The notes under the pieces: model-generated
Seen by the model: only the letters and a program-made list of their open reading frames with translations
Told to the model about the DNA's origin: nothing
Databases searched by the model: none
Program-made: the position numbers and the translations under genes
DNA from: Corylus avellana
Taxonomy: Eukaryota; Streptophyta; Magnoliopsida; Fagales; Betulaceae
NCBI RefSeq assembly: GCF_901000735.1
Contig: NC_081544.1
Span: 28,390,095 to 28,454,094 of the forward strand
Direction of reading: 5' to 3'
DNA: 64,000 bases
Part shown: one piece after another, positions 25,146 through 35,000 of the stretch
Numbering within the stretch: position 1 is the stretch's first letter
Layout: each line of letters starts with the position of its first letter

Positions 25146-25495
25146 AGCTTTATGTTCTTAATCTTTTATTAAAAAAAACGGATATTCACGCGTAGAAATA
25201 GCAAAATATTATAGACACTTTTCAAGTTTACTGAACTTATCAAGCAAGTTTCTAAAAAAAATATTAATAAAGAAAGAAAAGTGCAACACCAAAGCATCTA
25301 TTTAGTCAGAATTCAGAAAGGTACCGATGATTGATGAATCGCAAAAGAACTTTTTGGCGCTTTGTTTGGATTCACTTTATACTTTAAGCTCGAAATCTCT
25401 GTGCATACCTTTCTTCTTGACAGATACTAAAATTTAGCAAGGAAGTTGCTCAGGAAAAATTAAAAATAAAAAAATACCAAGCATCTATTAGTAAG

Positions 25496-25662
25496 CGCAA
25501 CTACCCCACTCTCCCTCTTACTTTTCTCTTTCTTTTCTCTTTCTTTCTTTCTTTCTTTCTTCATGCCTCCTGCATCACTCCTTCCCTCCCCCTCTTCTTC
25601 TCACCCACGGTCTCCCTCTTTCTTACCTTCTCTCACGCCCGGTTTGGGTGTTGATTTTTGGG
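25496..25662 (+). repeat. Pyrimidine-rich direct repeat, copy 2
   Basis: This is the second copy of the 167-bp repeat at 24979-25145. A further echo of its end ('ggtttgggtattgatttttg') occurs near 25697. About 350 bp of unrelated AT-rich DNA separates the copies. Confidence 0.85.
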
Positions 25663-26619
25663 TTTTTTTTTTCTCAATCTTCTACACGCACATTCACGGT
25701 TTGGGTATTGATTTTTGTTTTTGTTTTTTTGTTTTTTGTTTTTTTTGTTTTAAAAATCATAAAAAAAGAAAGAAGTATTCCCAACTTTGAATATTATCAT
25801 TTTTTATTCTTCTTTGGGAAATGACACAGATTTATCATTTTAATTATTTTTCAGACTGCAATGAAGTAAGTCTCCTTTGATGAAGCTTTCTCAAATCTGT
25901 GTTCTGAAAGTAAGATTGGCAGAAATAAAGTAGACCACCGAAACGTTGGAGATCTTCAGAATTGTTGTGGCTTTTCGCCCAAACCCTTAGTACGTTGCTT
26001 CATATGTACCAACATCATTTGTAAATATCAAACTCCTTTTGTATTGAACCTGTACTGGTCCAGTTTGTTGGTCCGCCAAGGCAAATTATTGCACAATATT
26101 GTGTCGTGAATGAGAGTCCGGTGAGTGAGAGAGATGAAGAGATAAAAAAAAACAATAATAATAAAAAAAATGAATAGTAGAGAAGTAGGGTGGGGCTGTG
26201 AAGAAAATGAGGAAATGAGAAAAAACAAGCATTATAAGATTAATTGCTATTAGCACAAAAATAAAATAAAATCAAAAAATATATATATATATACTGACAA
26301 AAAAATAAAATACTCTATTAAATATGTATACAAATTACACAAATATAAAGATAAAAAAAAAAAAAGAAAAAAAAAATTAAAGCAAACAACAACAAAATAA
26401 ACACAAAAATTACTAGGGATCAAGCGGGTGGAAGATGAGGTGATTGGAGGCTTAGGACCTTACATATGTTACAGACCAAATGTTCATTAATACGAAGAAA
26501 AAAAAAAAAAGTTGTTGCATAGCGGATGTGCTGCTCCAAGAGACTACTTCTGCAAAGAAAAAACTTAGTATGAGCATAATTATAGATATTTCGGATTGAT
26601 GAGTTATCAAAGGGAATAT

Positions 26620-27036
26620 TTATTTCAAATGAGGTACTTGACTAGAGTTTGGGCGAAAAGATGCATGACACTCCTGTACATTGACCCGGAGCTTTTCTTG
26701 CTGTTGCTGGAGACGGGTGGTAGTCTTCTCCATTTCTACCACCTTTACTCCCAGGTCCTTTCTATACGACACCACCAATTTTTCCAGCTCATTATTTTTC
26801 TGCTTCAAATCCACGTGTTTCTTTTTGTAGTATTTGAGCAGTCGATGTAAAACCCCAACTTGATTCCTTAAGATCTTCATCTCCTCATTTCTGACACTTA
26901 GACGTCGTGCCATGTCAGAAACTAAAGCAGCACATTGGATACTGAACGCCAATAAATTATTAATAACGTCAACATCAAACCTATCAGCCAACAATCTTTG
27001 ATCCCGTGGAGTTAGTGAGTTACGAGGCCTATGGCC
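26620..27036 (-). pseudogene. Coiled-coil reading frame, uncharacterised, probably a gene fragment
   Basis: On the minus strand a frame is open from a stop near 27039 to a stop at 26620-26622. It reads through RNSLTPRDQRLLADRF into a heptad-rich helical region (MARRLSVRNEEMKILRNQV, then KKKHVDLKQKNNELEKLV and LQQQQEKL). There is no ATG at the beginning; the first Met is at MARRL. The 5' part is cut off close to the boundary of the duplicated block at 27096. Such coiled coils occur at the C-termini of plant transposon-related proteins, but I cannot name the family. It may be the last exon of a broken gene. Confidence 0.4.
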
Positions 27037-27286
27037 ACCACCATAGCAGTCGAATCATGCAGCATAACATAATCATGAATGGTGATAAGATGATTGTGTG
27101 TGCGGACATGCGCATGCATGCATGTCTTGTGTGGAGATATATGTGTGTGGCTTCGTGTATGTGATGCATGAAGACATGCATTTTTTTGAATTTCGTTGCA
27201 CCTGATTGTCAACTTTTCTATGATATTCTGCCCTTTTCCTTTCTTTTTCTTGTCTGGTTCTGAGAAATTTGGCTCTGCTCTTGCAG

Positions 27287-27478
27287 CTTGGATATCAGGG
27301 CTTATCCAGACGCTGCTCTATGCTGATTTTTTCTACTATTACTTTCAGAGGTAAATGTTTGAATCTTGCTCAAGCTTTTCAAACATCTTTATATATGCTA
27401 TTTATAACATACAATGGTGATCCCTTCTTAATGTCTTGCAGCTGGAAGAACAATGAGAAGCTCCAGTTACCAGCTTGA
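27287..27478 (+). pseudogene. K/HDEL receptor fragment (exons 5 and 6 only)
   Basis: 27287-27350 and 27442-27478 duplicate receptor exons 5 and 6, with both splice sites, the KLQLPA end and the stop codon intact. Exons 1-4 and the promoter are absent, because the duplication began inside intron 4. It cannot make a receptor by itself. The few substitutions I see in the exons ('gccgat' to 'gctgat', 'aaactc' to 'aagctc') are silent, which suggests recent duplication. Confidence 0.9.
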
Positions 27479-27820
27479 TCATCTTTGACCATGGTTGTTA
27501 GGCTTAGGTTGCCGTTAGCATACATGAATATGTAATAACCTCGCTACTTACATACCCAACAAAAAAAAAATGTAATAGCATATATTTGATTCTTATATAT
27601 ATATATATATATATTTTCATGTGCTTCAGCTATCTTCTTAGATGTGTCTGATGATGTTTTGATTTTTACAGTAAATTGGCTAGCATGACATAATAAGATA
27701 AGAGGAATCAGAATAATCATTCACAGCTCACCAAAATTCAATATCCATAAAAAAAATATAAAGAAATACGTATATAACATAGCCATTAGGCAGATAAAAT
27801 TTTAATCTCTACAACTGAAA

Positions 27821-28864
27821 TTAAATTCCTTGAGAATATTTGTTGAATGTAAAACACCTCGCCCACTCCTTCACTTCCTCTAGCTTTTGCTGAAGCCGTC
27901 GTACAATTACCGGCAAGGCATCTCTTGGATTCGCACGTAGGACGCGAAGAAACTCAATCCCCTGTTCGCCGTACAGATTCTCAATGCATCTCAAATGCAT
28001 AGCACTCAAACCCTCTCCTCCAACTCGGATTGGATTCTCTGAATTCAGGATGAGCTTCTCCGTAGCCTCTTTTGTAGAAGCCATTGATGCCACCAACATA
28101 TCCAACTCATACTTCTTATCTTCATAGTCATCTCGAAGTTTTTCCTCTTCACTTTTTGTCCTCCCTCGTGAGGAGTCACCACTCCCAGGAAAATTTCCCC
28201 ATATTTTCAAACAGTTATTCAACAGGCGATCTTCTTGATTAAGATGTGGCATCTGGTCTTTGGCAGGCAATACGTAATAACTGTGAGTAACCCGTTGACA
28301 CTTAGAGAGATCAGGCTTGGCGTATAGGCAATCTGATTCTTCCGGCCTTTTTCTTTTTTTTGTACCGGGTGACTCGTTGGCCAAGTCAACACCAAGAAAC
28401 TCATGAAACTCTTCCAGAAGCCATGGACGGCATTGAAGAACATCGGCGGCCAGAAGGCTTAAATCACTCTTCTCAATCTCTCCGAGAGTGTAAAGGTGAC
28501 AATGGAGCAACATCTCCCTCAACACAGACCGTCCCAAAACCTTGGCGATCTTCCTGAACAACAAGTACCCTCGGTCAAACGCACCCTTTAAGCCATGTTT
28601 CTCGATCGCCTCAAACATCGAGGCAACAGACTTCTCCTCCTTCTCTATGGGATCCGACGCAAAGATCGAAAACTGATCAAGCAGATCCGGATGGCCTTCA
28701 AAAAGAGCACCGACATGACGGCGAAGGCAGTCCATGTCTACAAGCCCCTTATCGTACAGTTTGATGGCTTTGAAAAAGCACTTGAAGACACCATCCTCAT
28801 GGCGGAAGCGGAGTTCCACGTCGTTCATGTAGTCCATGGCTTCCCTGAACGATGATTTTTCCAT
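27821..28864 (-). CDS. Short intronless SIN3-like protein 2
   Basis: This is a single-exon paralogue of the gene at 22789-23820: 347 aa from the conserved MEKS start. An in-frame ATG four codons upstream (28876) would give 351 aa. It has the same order: PAH-like domain (FRHEDGVFKCFFKAIKLY, GALFEGHPDLLDQFSIF), second PAH-like unit, KKRKR signal, CQRVTHSYYVLP, KKYELDMLV, LRCIENLYGEQG, and the same C-terminal end. It differs by in-frame indels: a shorter acidic stretch near residue 75 and an extra VDLANESPG segment before the basic cluster. No stop or frameshift is present. Retention of frame in both copies suggests both proteins are or were recently functional. Role inferred as for the first copy. 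Confidence 0.8.
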   Translation of the reverse strand: MEKSSFREAMDYMNDVELRFRHEDGVFKCFFKAIKLYDKGLVDMDCLRRHVGALFEGHPDLLDQFSIFASDPIEKEEKSVASMFEAIEKHGLKGAFDRGYLLFRKIAKVLGRSVLREMLLHCHLYTLGEIEKSDLSLLAADVLQCRPWLLEEFHEFLGVDLANESPGTKKRKRPEESDCLYAKPDLSKCQRVTHSYYVLPAKDQMPHLNQEDRLLNNCLKIWGNFPGSGDSSRGRTKSEEEKLRDDYEDKKYELDMLVASMASTKEATEKLILNSENPIRVGGEGLSAMHLRCIENLYGEQGIEFLRVLRANPRDALPVIVRRLQQKLEEVKEWARCFTFNKYSQGI

Positions 28865-28932
28865 GACAGACAACATTCACCGATAACGTTAGGAGTGGGA
28901 AGTGGACTGAGGCGTTGGGTTGGGTTCTACTT

Positions 28933-28940
28933 TATTTATA
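28933..28940 (-). promoter_or_regulatory. TATA box of SIN3-like 2
   Basis: TATAAATA on the minus strand, about 70 bp upstream of the conserved ATG, matches the box of the first copy. Confidence 0.6.
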
Positions 28941-29235
28941 GATTTGGCAAAAGAGAAGGCCATGAGGATCAGTAACTTTTCCGGGCTCCTACGCGTGACG
29001 GCAATGCCCGTTATGTTCCGGCTGCTTCGCCGCCTCAATTGCTTTGCTTTTTCGAGTCAAGTTAAACTTGCACGCGTTTTTCAAGCTCAATTCGATCTGT
29101 TATATATATATATACTAATATTAAGCTTAATTAATAGAAGTCCTAATACAACATAAAGAGTTTATAAATAACCAGAGATTTTGTATTGTACTGCCTTATT
29201 ATAACACTAGTATAGGCTTTGTATTTAAAATAATG

Positions 29236-29382
29236 TTAGGCTTACAAACAAATTTTATAGAAAAATTTGTACAAACTGATGTGGCACAACATGATTGGAT
29301 ATAAGATAAATTTAAATTTTGAAAAACCTAATCCCACCTCAGGTTGTAAAAGTTTTTTTGTAAAATTTGTTTGTAAGCCTAA
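29236..29382. mobile_element. 147-bp MITE
   Basis: The left end 'ttaggcttacaaacaaattt' is the inverse of the right end 'aaatttgtttgtaagcctaa', almost perfect over about 22 bp. The interior is AT-rich and non-coding. Confidence 0.8.
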
Positions 29383-29967
29383 TACTCCTCTTGTATTTAT
29401 AATAGAAGTTGTTACATGAGATAATATTTTACATATATAAAAATACATTTGAATTCTAAAATAGATAAACACATGTACTTAGACTCTAACTCCTCTGATA
29501 CTTATCAGTTGTAGTTGTGTGATCTTTATCTTGAGGAACTTTATCTTGAATTTGAATTTGGAGATTATATTGAGACTTATCCTTAATACAACTGTATATA
29601 TATATTCCTAATACAACATCACTATATACATTGCTACTAATGAGCGAATATAATATGAATTATAATCGTCTAAACCACCTTAAAATTCCTTTTGAGCTAA
29701 GCATGAAACTTAAGCTTGTAATCTCCATCCGTTCATCTCTTCATTTGAACTAGCACTTGATCTGCAAGTGTTGAAAGTACTTTGTAAAACTCTATAATTC
29801 TCAACTTTTATATATAGAATCCAAAATAAGCTTAATTTATATTAATCATTTAGTTGTTTGATTAACCATTTTCACGTCTCTATTAGTCAAATAAAACCAA
29901 TTTCATCCTCTCAATTTTCTCAACAGAAAAAACAAAAAAGAAGAAGAGAGTAGTGTTATTCTAATTC

Positions 29968-30095
29968 ACACTCATTTCATATTGGTTGATGTGACGAGTT
30001 ATAAGTGGTTTATATAAGTCACTTAAAAAAAAAAAAAAAACACAAACGTGTTAATCACTCAAAACACGTCACGTCAGTCAATATGAAATGAGTGT
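29968..30095. mobile_element. 128-bp MITE
   Basis: The left end 'acactcatttcatattg' and the right end 'caatatgaaatgagtgt' are perfect inverted repeats. The interior has a poly(A) run and a 'gtgacg'/'cgtcac' inner pair. Confidence 0.8.
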
Positions 30096-31507
30096 AGCTG
30101 TCAGCATATTTTACCCGTCATCCTTGATAGCAGACTTCTCCTTATCTGAAACAAAACCTTAAGAACCAATCGAGCAAGTCCTTGTGACCTGCAAAGAGAA
30201 TATCCACCTCTTCTTTTCGATCTCCAAAGAGAAGATCAAAAAAATACAAGTTAAATCTTCAGCTCATGAATGCAACTTAACATACATACACACACATGAT
30301 GCATGAGCCATGCATGAAATCACAAGAAAATTAATCTTAGATCTTAGCTAGGCCTTATCCTTCAGCTCATACAACTTACAACATGCACGCACATACAGGA
30401 TGCATGAGCCATGAAATCACACCTTAATACACTTATATCCTTCAGTCCATTATGTATTTTCTTTCCTATGTTCAACATAAGAAATGGTTTCGTAGGTGGG
30501 GGTGTTTTCTTTCACTTTTGAGAAAAGAGACCTAGTACACTCTCATTTTATTCCACAAAGTGCCTATCAGATTTTGGATTTTATTTTTTATTTTTTTTCT
30601 CTTAACAACCGATGATTCAATGGTTAAGAGACACTGTCACGTCAATTTGGTAAAATAAGATGTGAGATGGGGTGTAGCATGAATAATGCTAAAAACTATA
30701 TTTTTATCTCTCAATTATCTCGTAAGTTTGGTGTGACACTCCTAGCTACCAAACATTTGGATCCCTCTTTTTTTTTTAAACAAACAAAAAATTTAAGAAT
30801 TGACCGGAACTTAAAGAAATAATAATGCGGAAATAATAAAGCAAAATAATAAGATAGTGACACAAAGATATACGTGGTTTGGTCTATGACTTACGTCCAC
30901 ATGATAAAGTGTGATTATTATTCTTCAACTCTATGATATAGTCTAACAGGAATTGCCTTTATTATGTGAAATAAAAATGTGAGAGTAATGCTATAAGGAG
31001 GACTTGAGTCATTATAAATGTGATGTGATATCATGTAAATCATTGAATTTAAGATTATTATTATTATTATTATTATTAAATTTTGATTTATTAATCATTT
31101 TAAAAGTTAAATCACATTTTGAGAGAATTTAAAAAAGAAAATAAATCAATACAAATATACAAAATATCCTTTAAAATTTTAATAGCTTTGATTTGATTCC
31201 AACGATTTTAATAGCACCGAAGGATTTCTGATTTTGAGTGTCCAACTCGCGGCTGTCCAATTAATCGGATCTCCAAGTTTGAATTGTTTTCTGTTTTCGA
31301 ATCCATCCAAATATAATTTTTTAATTTTTTGTTTATATATTTATGATTGTAAAAACAATATAAAAAAACACACCCACGAAGCAAAACAATTGAAAAATAA
31401 ATTAAAAAAAAAAAAAAGTAAAGATAGATTTCATGTTGGACACGTCGGGCCAATAATAAAGTCTGTCAAAGAGTGAAACATGATCATGTTTGATTTGTTT
31501 GAATTAG

Positions 31508-31602
31508 AGAGTATTCAGTTAGTTATATTTAAATGGTATTTTTGTTTTTTTACTTTTTAAAAGGATAAAAATACTCATCTAATATAATTAACGAAATATT
31601 TT
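31508..31602. mobile_element. Small palindromic MITE, copy 2
   Basis: Related to 5527-5622. It has the left end 'attcagttagttatatt' and the shared interior 'tatttttgtttttttactt'. Confidence 0.5.
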
Positions 31603-32080
31603 CTCGACAAAAATCCTAATCCTAATTTGGGTAACTTTGGATCAAGCCGATTATTAAATTACAAAATAACTTAAAACTTTGGATCAAACCCATTATTAAA
31701 TGAGAAATGTTTCAATCTAATAAAAATTTTATGTGTGGACTTTTATGGGCAAAATATGAACTAACATATTAAATTACAAATAAAACTAATAATATAAATA
31801 AAATTAAAAGATGAAATTATTTATTTTTCCTTTATGCGTCACACATCGTAAGTGTAGAATGAAGGAATTCTCTTAAAATATTGAAGAACCAATTATATAC
31901 AAAATAAAAAATGGGTTTCTGGACCAATCCGACCCGTGACCCACCGCCAATCCGAACGTCAAATTCATCCACTCACTTCTCCCTCTTCAGTCACTGATAA
32001 TAATTGAAGAGCCAAGTAGCATTTGAAGACGACAGAGGAAGCTGAATCTTGAAAACCACTTTCCAAATCCAATCACAATA

Positions 32081-35000
32081 ATGAGAAGGTTTGTTGCTCT
32101 TCACTTTCTCCCAAACATTTCCTTTTGAAAATGAGTTTCTTATTTTCCATCGAAACAAACAGAGCTTTGTGATCGATTAAATCGTTGTTTCAGGCTAGGG
32201 CATCATCGCCAGCACGCGAAGCTAGGCGGAGCGGGAGGCGTGAAGGGAATGGTGGGGAGGCTGTCGATTGCGGTGGCGGTTCTCATGATCTGCACTATTT
32301 CGCTGATGCTTTCGTCCACGAACAGGGAAAATAGTGGATCCGGCTATCGTTCAGAGGTTAGTCTGCGTTGATGTCTTCTAGCGTTTTCGATTTGATTGTG
32401 AATTATTATTTTTTTGTTTTTTCTGTTTGGTTGCTGAGAAAATGTGGAAAATGAATGGAATTGGAATTCTTGATGCCGGATATCTGGTTATTTGAATTCC
32501 TGGAGAAATGAATCATTGTCTAACTTGATGGCTTCGTTAGCTTGTGGTTGATTTTTCATTGCTGTTTTTTTGAAGAATTGCAAGGTGAATTGATTGATAG
32601 GATCTTTATGGTTTATTAGCTTGAGAAATTGTTAATCTGAATTAGTGGGCTGATCAGAGTGAAATCGGCTACAATATCTAAAATTTTAGAAACAATGCCA
32701 CCACTCTCGCTGTCATTCGAAGTTAGGTTTTATTTTTTAGTTTTTAAATAACATGTAGTTTGTGGAGTGCATCTGGATGACACATCACATTTCAGTGGCT
32801 TATAATTGTTTGATCATAGAGTATGGGATTACATTCATGGAACTGTTGGAAAAATCAGGCGCCAATACTACAAGTAGTGGCAATAAAAATTCTTCATGAT
32901 TTCTTAAAATTGACAGTAAGATTTTTTTTTCTAGTGCTATTGACGATGATTGATGATCAATTTTCTTGTGAGGGTCTATGAAAAAAGTTTCATGTGAATT
33001 AAAAAAATTACCTTATGCTCTTGTTGGTAAAGCTTGTGCTCTCTCTCCCTTCTCATTTCTTTGACTCTCCCCTCTGTTCTTCATCCCCTATCTTCTCTAC
33101 TCTTAATCTCTTTGTTTTTTTTTCTCCAAAATCCCAATCCCTATCTTCTTTATATATCCTCATCTAATTTCTTACTTTCGTCTTATAAATTAGCTGTCAC
33201 GAGTTTGCGTTCCATTCCTTTAATGCAATGCCATGTCTACTTTAAGCATTAAGTTAGATCATTTGGTCATCTCAAATTTTTTTTTGATAAGTCATTTGGT
33301 CATCTCAAATTGTTCTTAATCATGCTTCGAATCACCTAATAAGTTGGTCCAAGGTTTGCTTTCTGATTTGTGAGAGAGGGTTGGGGGTCCAAAACTTGAT
33401 TCTATTTAATCGTGCTCTTTTGGGGAAATGGCTTTGGTACTATGTGCATGAGCTAAGCCTTGTGGGGAGTCGTATTGGATTCTAATTATGGCAGCTCATG
33501 GGGCAGGTGGTGTTCTATTCAGGTTCTTGGGTCATATGGAGTGAGTGTGGAAAACTATTAGGAGTTGGAGGGAGTTTTCTAGTCATACCAGATTTGAGGT
33601 GGGCGATGACTCTAAAATTAGATTTTGGCATGACAAGTGGTATGGGAATTAGGTCCTTAAAGGATATTTTCCCAGATTTGTATGGTATTGCTTGTGTGAA
33701 AGGTGTCTCCATGGCATATTATTTGGAGTTATCCAATGATTCCTTTTAATGGAATGTAAGCTTTATTAGAGATTCTCATGATTGGGAGATGGATGTCTTT
33801 GCTTCATTTTTTAACTTCTTGTTACTCCTTTATCAAAGATGCTCACACATGCCTGATTTATTTTCTTTTTTCAGGCCTTGCACAAGTATGGGGTTTACCC
33901 TTCAGGGATGGGTACACGAAGTGGCCTTGCCTTGAGGGGTTCCCTTCATAAAAAAAAAAAAAAGGTGTTGCTTGAAAAGATTCTAACTAAATGAATAACC
34001 AGCTGATTTTGCCCTATGATAAAACAAAAACATCCACAGTGCACGTTATAATATGAAAAAAGAATTACTTAAGCTTGCATCAATCATGAAACAATTATGG
34101 TTGTTAGGGCTAATTAGTTCTGGCTGGTGTATTGGTGTGCACACCTCTGAGATTCATCAACAGATGCTTGTAGCATTGGAGGGCATATCTATGAGGAAGA
34201 GTAGGCTATGTTTGTAAGTTTGTTTTGGGGGTGTTTTTTGTTTTTGATTTGAAAAAGTGTTCTGGTATGACATATAGCTGCAAATTATTTTTATGTTTTG
34301 AAGAGTGTTTTGTGTTATGAGTTATTTGTTATTGTATTTGTCTTGAGAATGGAAAACAAAATATAGAAAACAAAAGTGGCAAACAAACATAGCCATAACT
34401 GGATTTCATGCCGAGCATATGGGTCCATGAGAATTTGGGTATTGTGATGTTATGTTCTCTGAACACAGCGATAAACACATGTTTTTACACACTGGAAATC
34501 TCTTCACACTCTTCCTCTGATAGGAGTTGATCATTATTATAACTCATTCAAAAATTTGATCCTTCATTTTATCCTGTTTCAAGCAGATCAAGTTAGATGA
34601 ACTTTGGAGCAGTGCCGATTCTGGTGGTTGGAAGCCATCCTCTGCTCCACGATCTGATTGGCCCCGTACGTACTTTTTTTATTTTCTCAAAGAATGCTTT
34701 CCTATGATGACAAACTTCTGAATTTTATGCTAAACTTCTTTAGGTTTTAAGAGACTTCTGATTTTGAAATTTTGGCTTGTTCTTGTGCATTGTGGCAGCT
34801 CCTCCAGCTCCAAGTGAGAGTAGTGGCTATCTGCGTGTACGATGTAATGGTGGTCTGAACCAGCAACGTAGTGCGGTTTGCATCCTTTTCTTTGCTATGA
34901 ACTTCATGGCACCTTTTTATTCTTGAGTGGATCCTTAAAGTTTTCTCATGGGGTGAAGCCAATAAATATCTACCTTCCATAATAGCTCTATTATTATGGT

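Larger units (their letters stand above)
24011..27095. other. Spacer between the two duplicated blocks
   Basis: The part at 24100-24300 is unusually GC-rich and free of repeats I recognise, but shows no protein family in any frame. It is followed by AT-rich DNA with a (TA)n run at about 24699-24729 and poly(A) near 24760. Next come pyrimidine-rich direct repeats, then AT-rich sequence up to the coiled-coil reading frame. No confident gene lies here. Confidence 0.5.
27096..29080. repeat. Segmental duplication, copy B
   Basis: Second copy of the block at 22066-24010. The left edge falls in former receptor intron 4 ('gtgtgtgcggacatgcgcat'). Differences are scattered substitutions and small indels, including in-frame indels in the SIN3-like gene. 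Confidence 0.9.
28877..32080. other. Spacer between SIN3-like 2 and the O-fucosyltransferase-family gene
   Basis: AT-rich spacer of 3.2 kb with three small MITEs listed separately, an (ATT)n run near 31059-31076 and several short direct repeats around 30276-30420. I see no gene. The stretch at about 31900-32080 probably holds the promoter and leader of the downstream gene. Confidence 0.6.
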
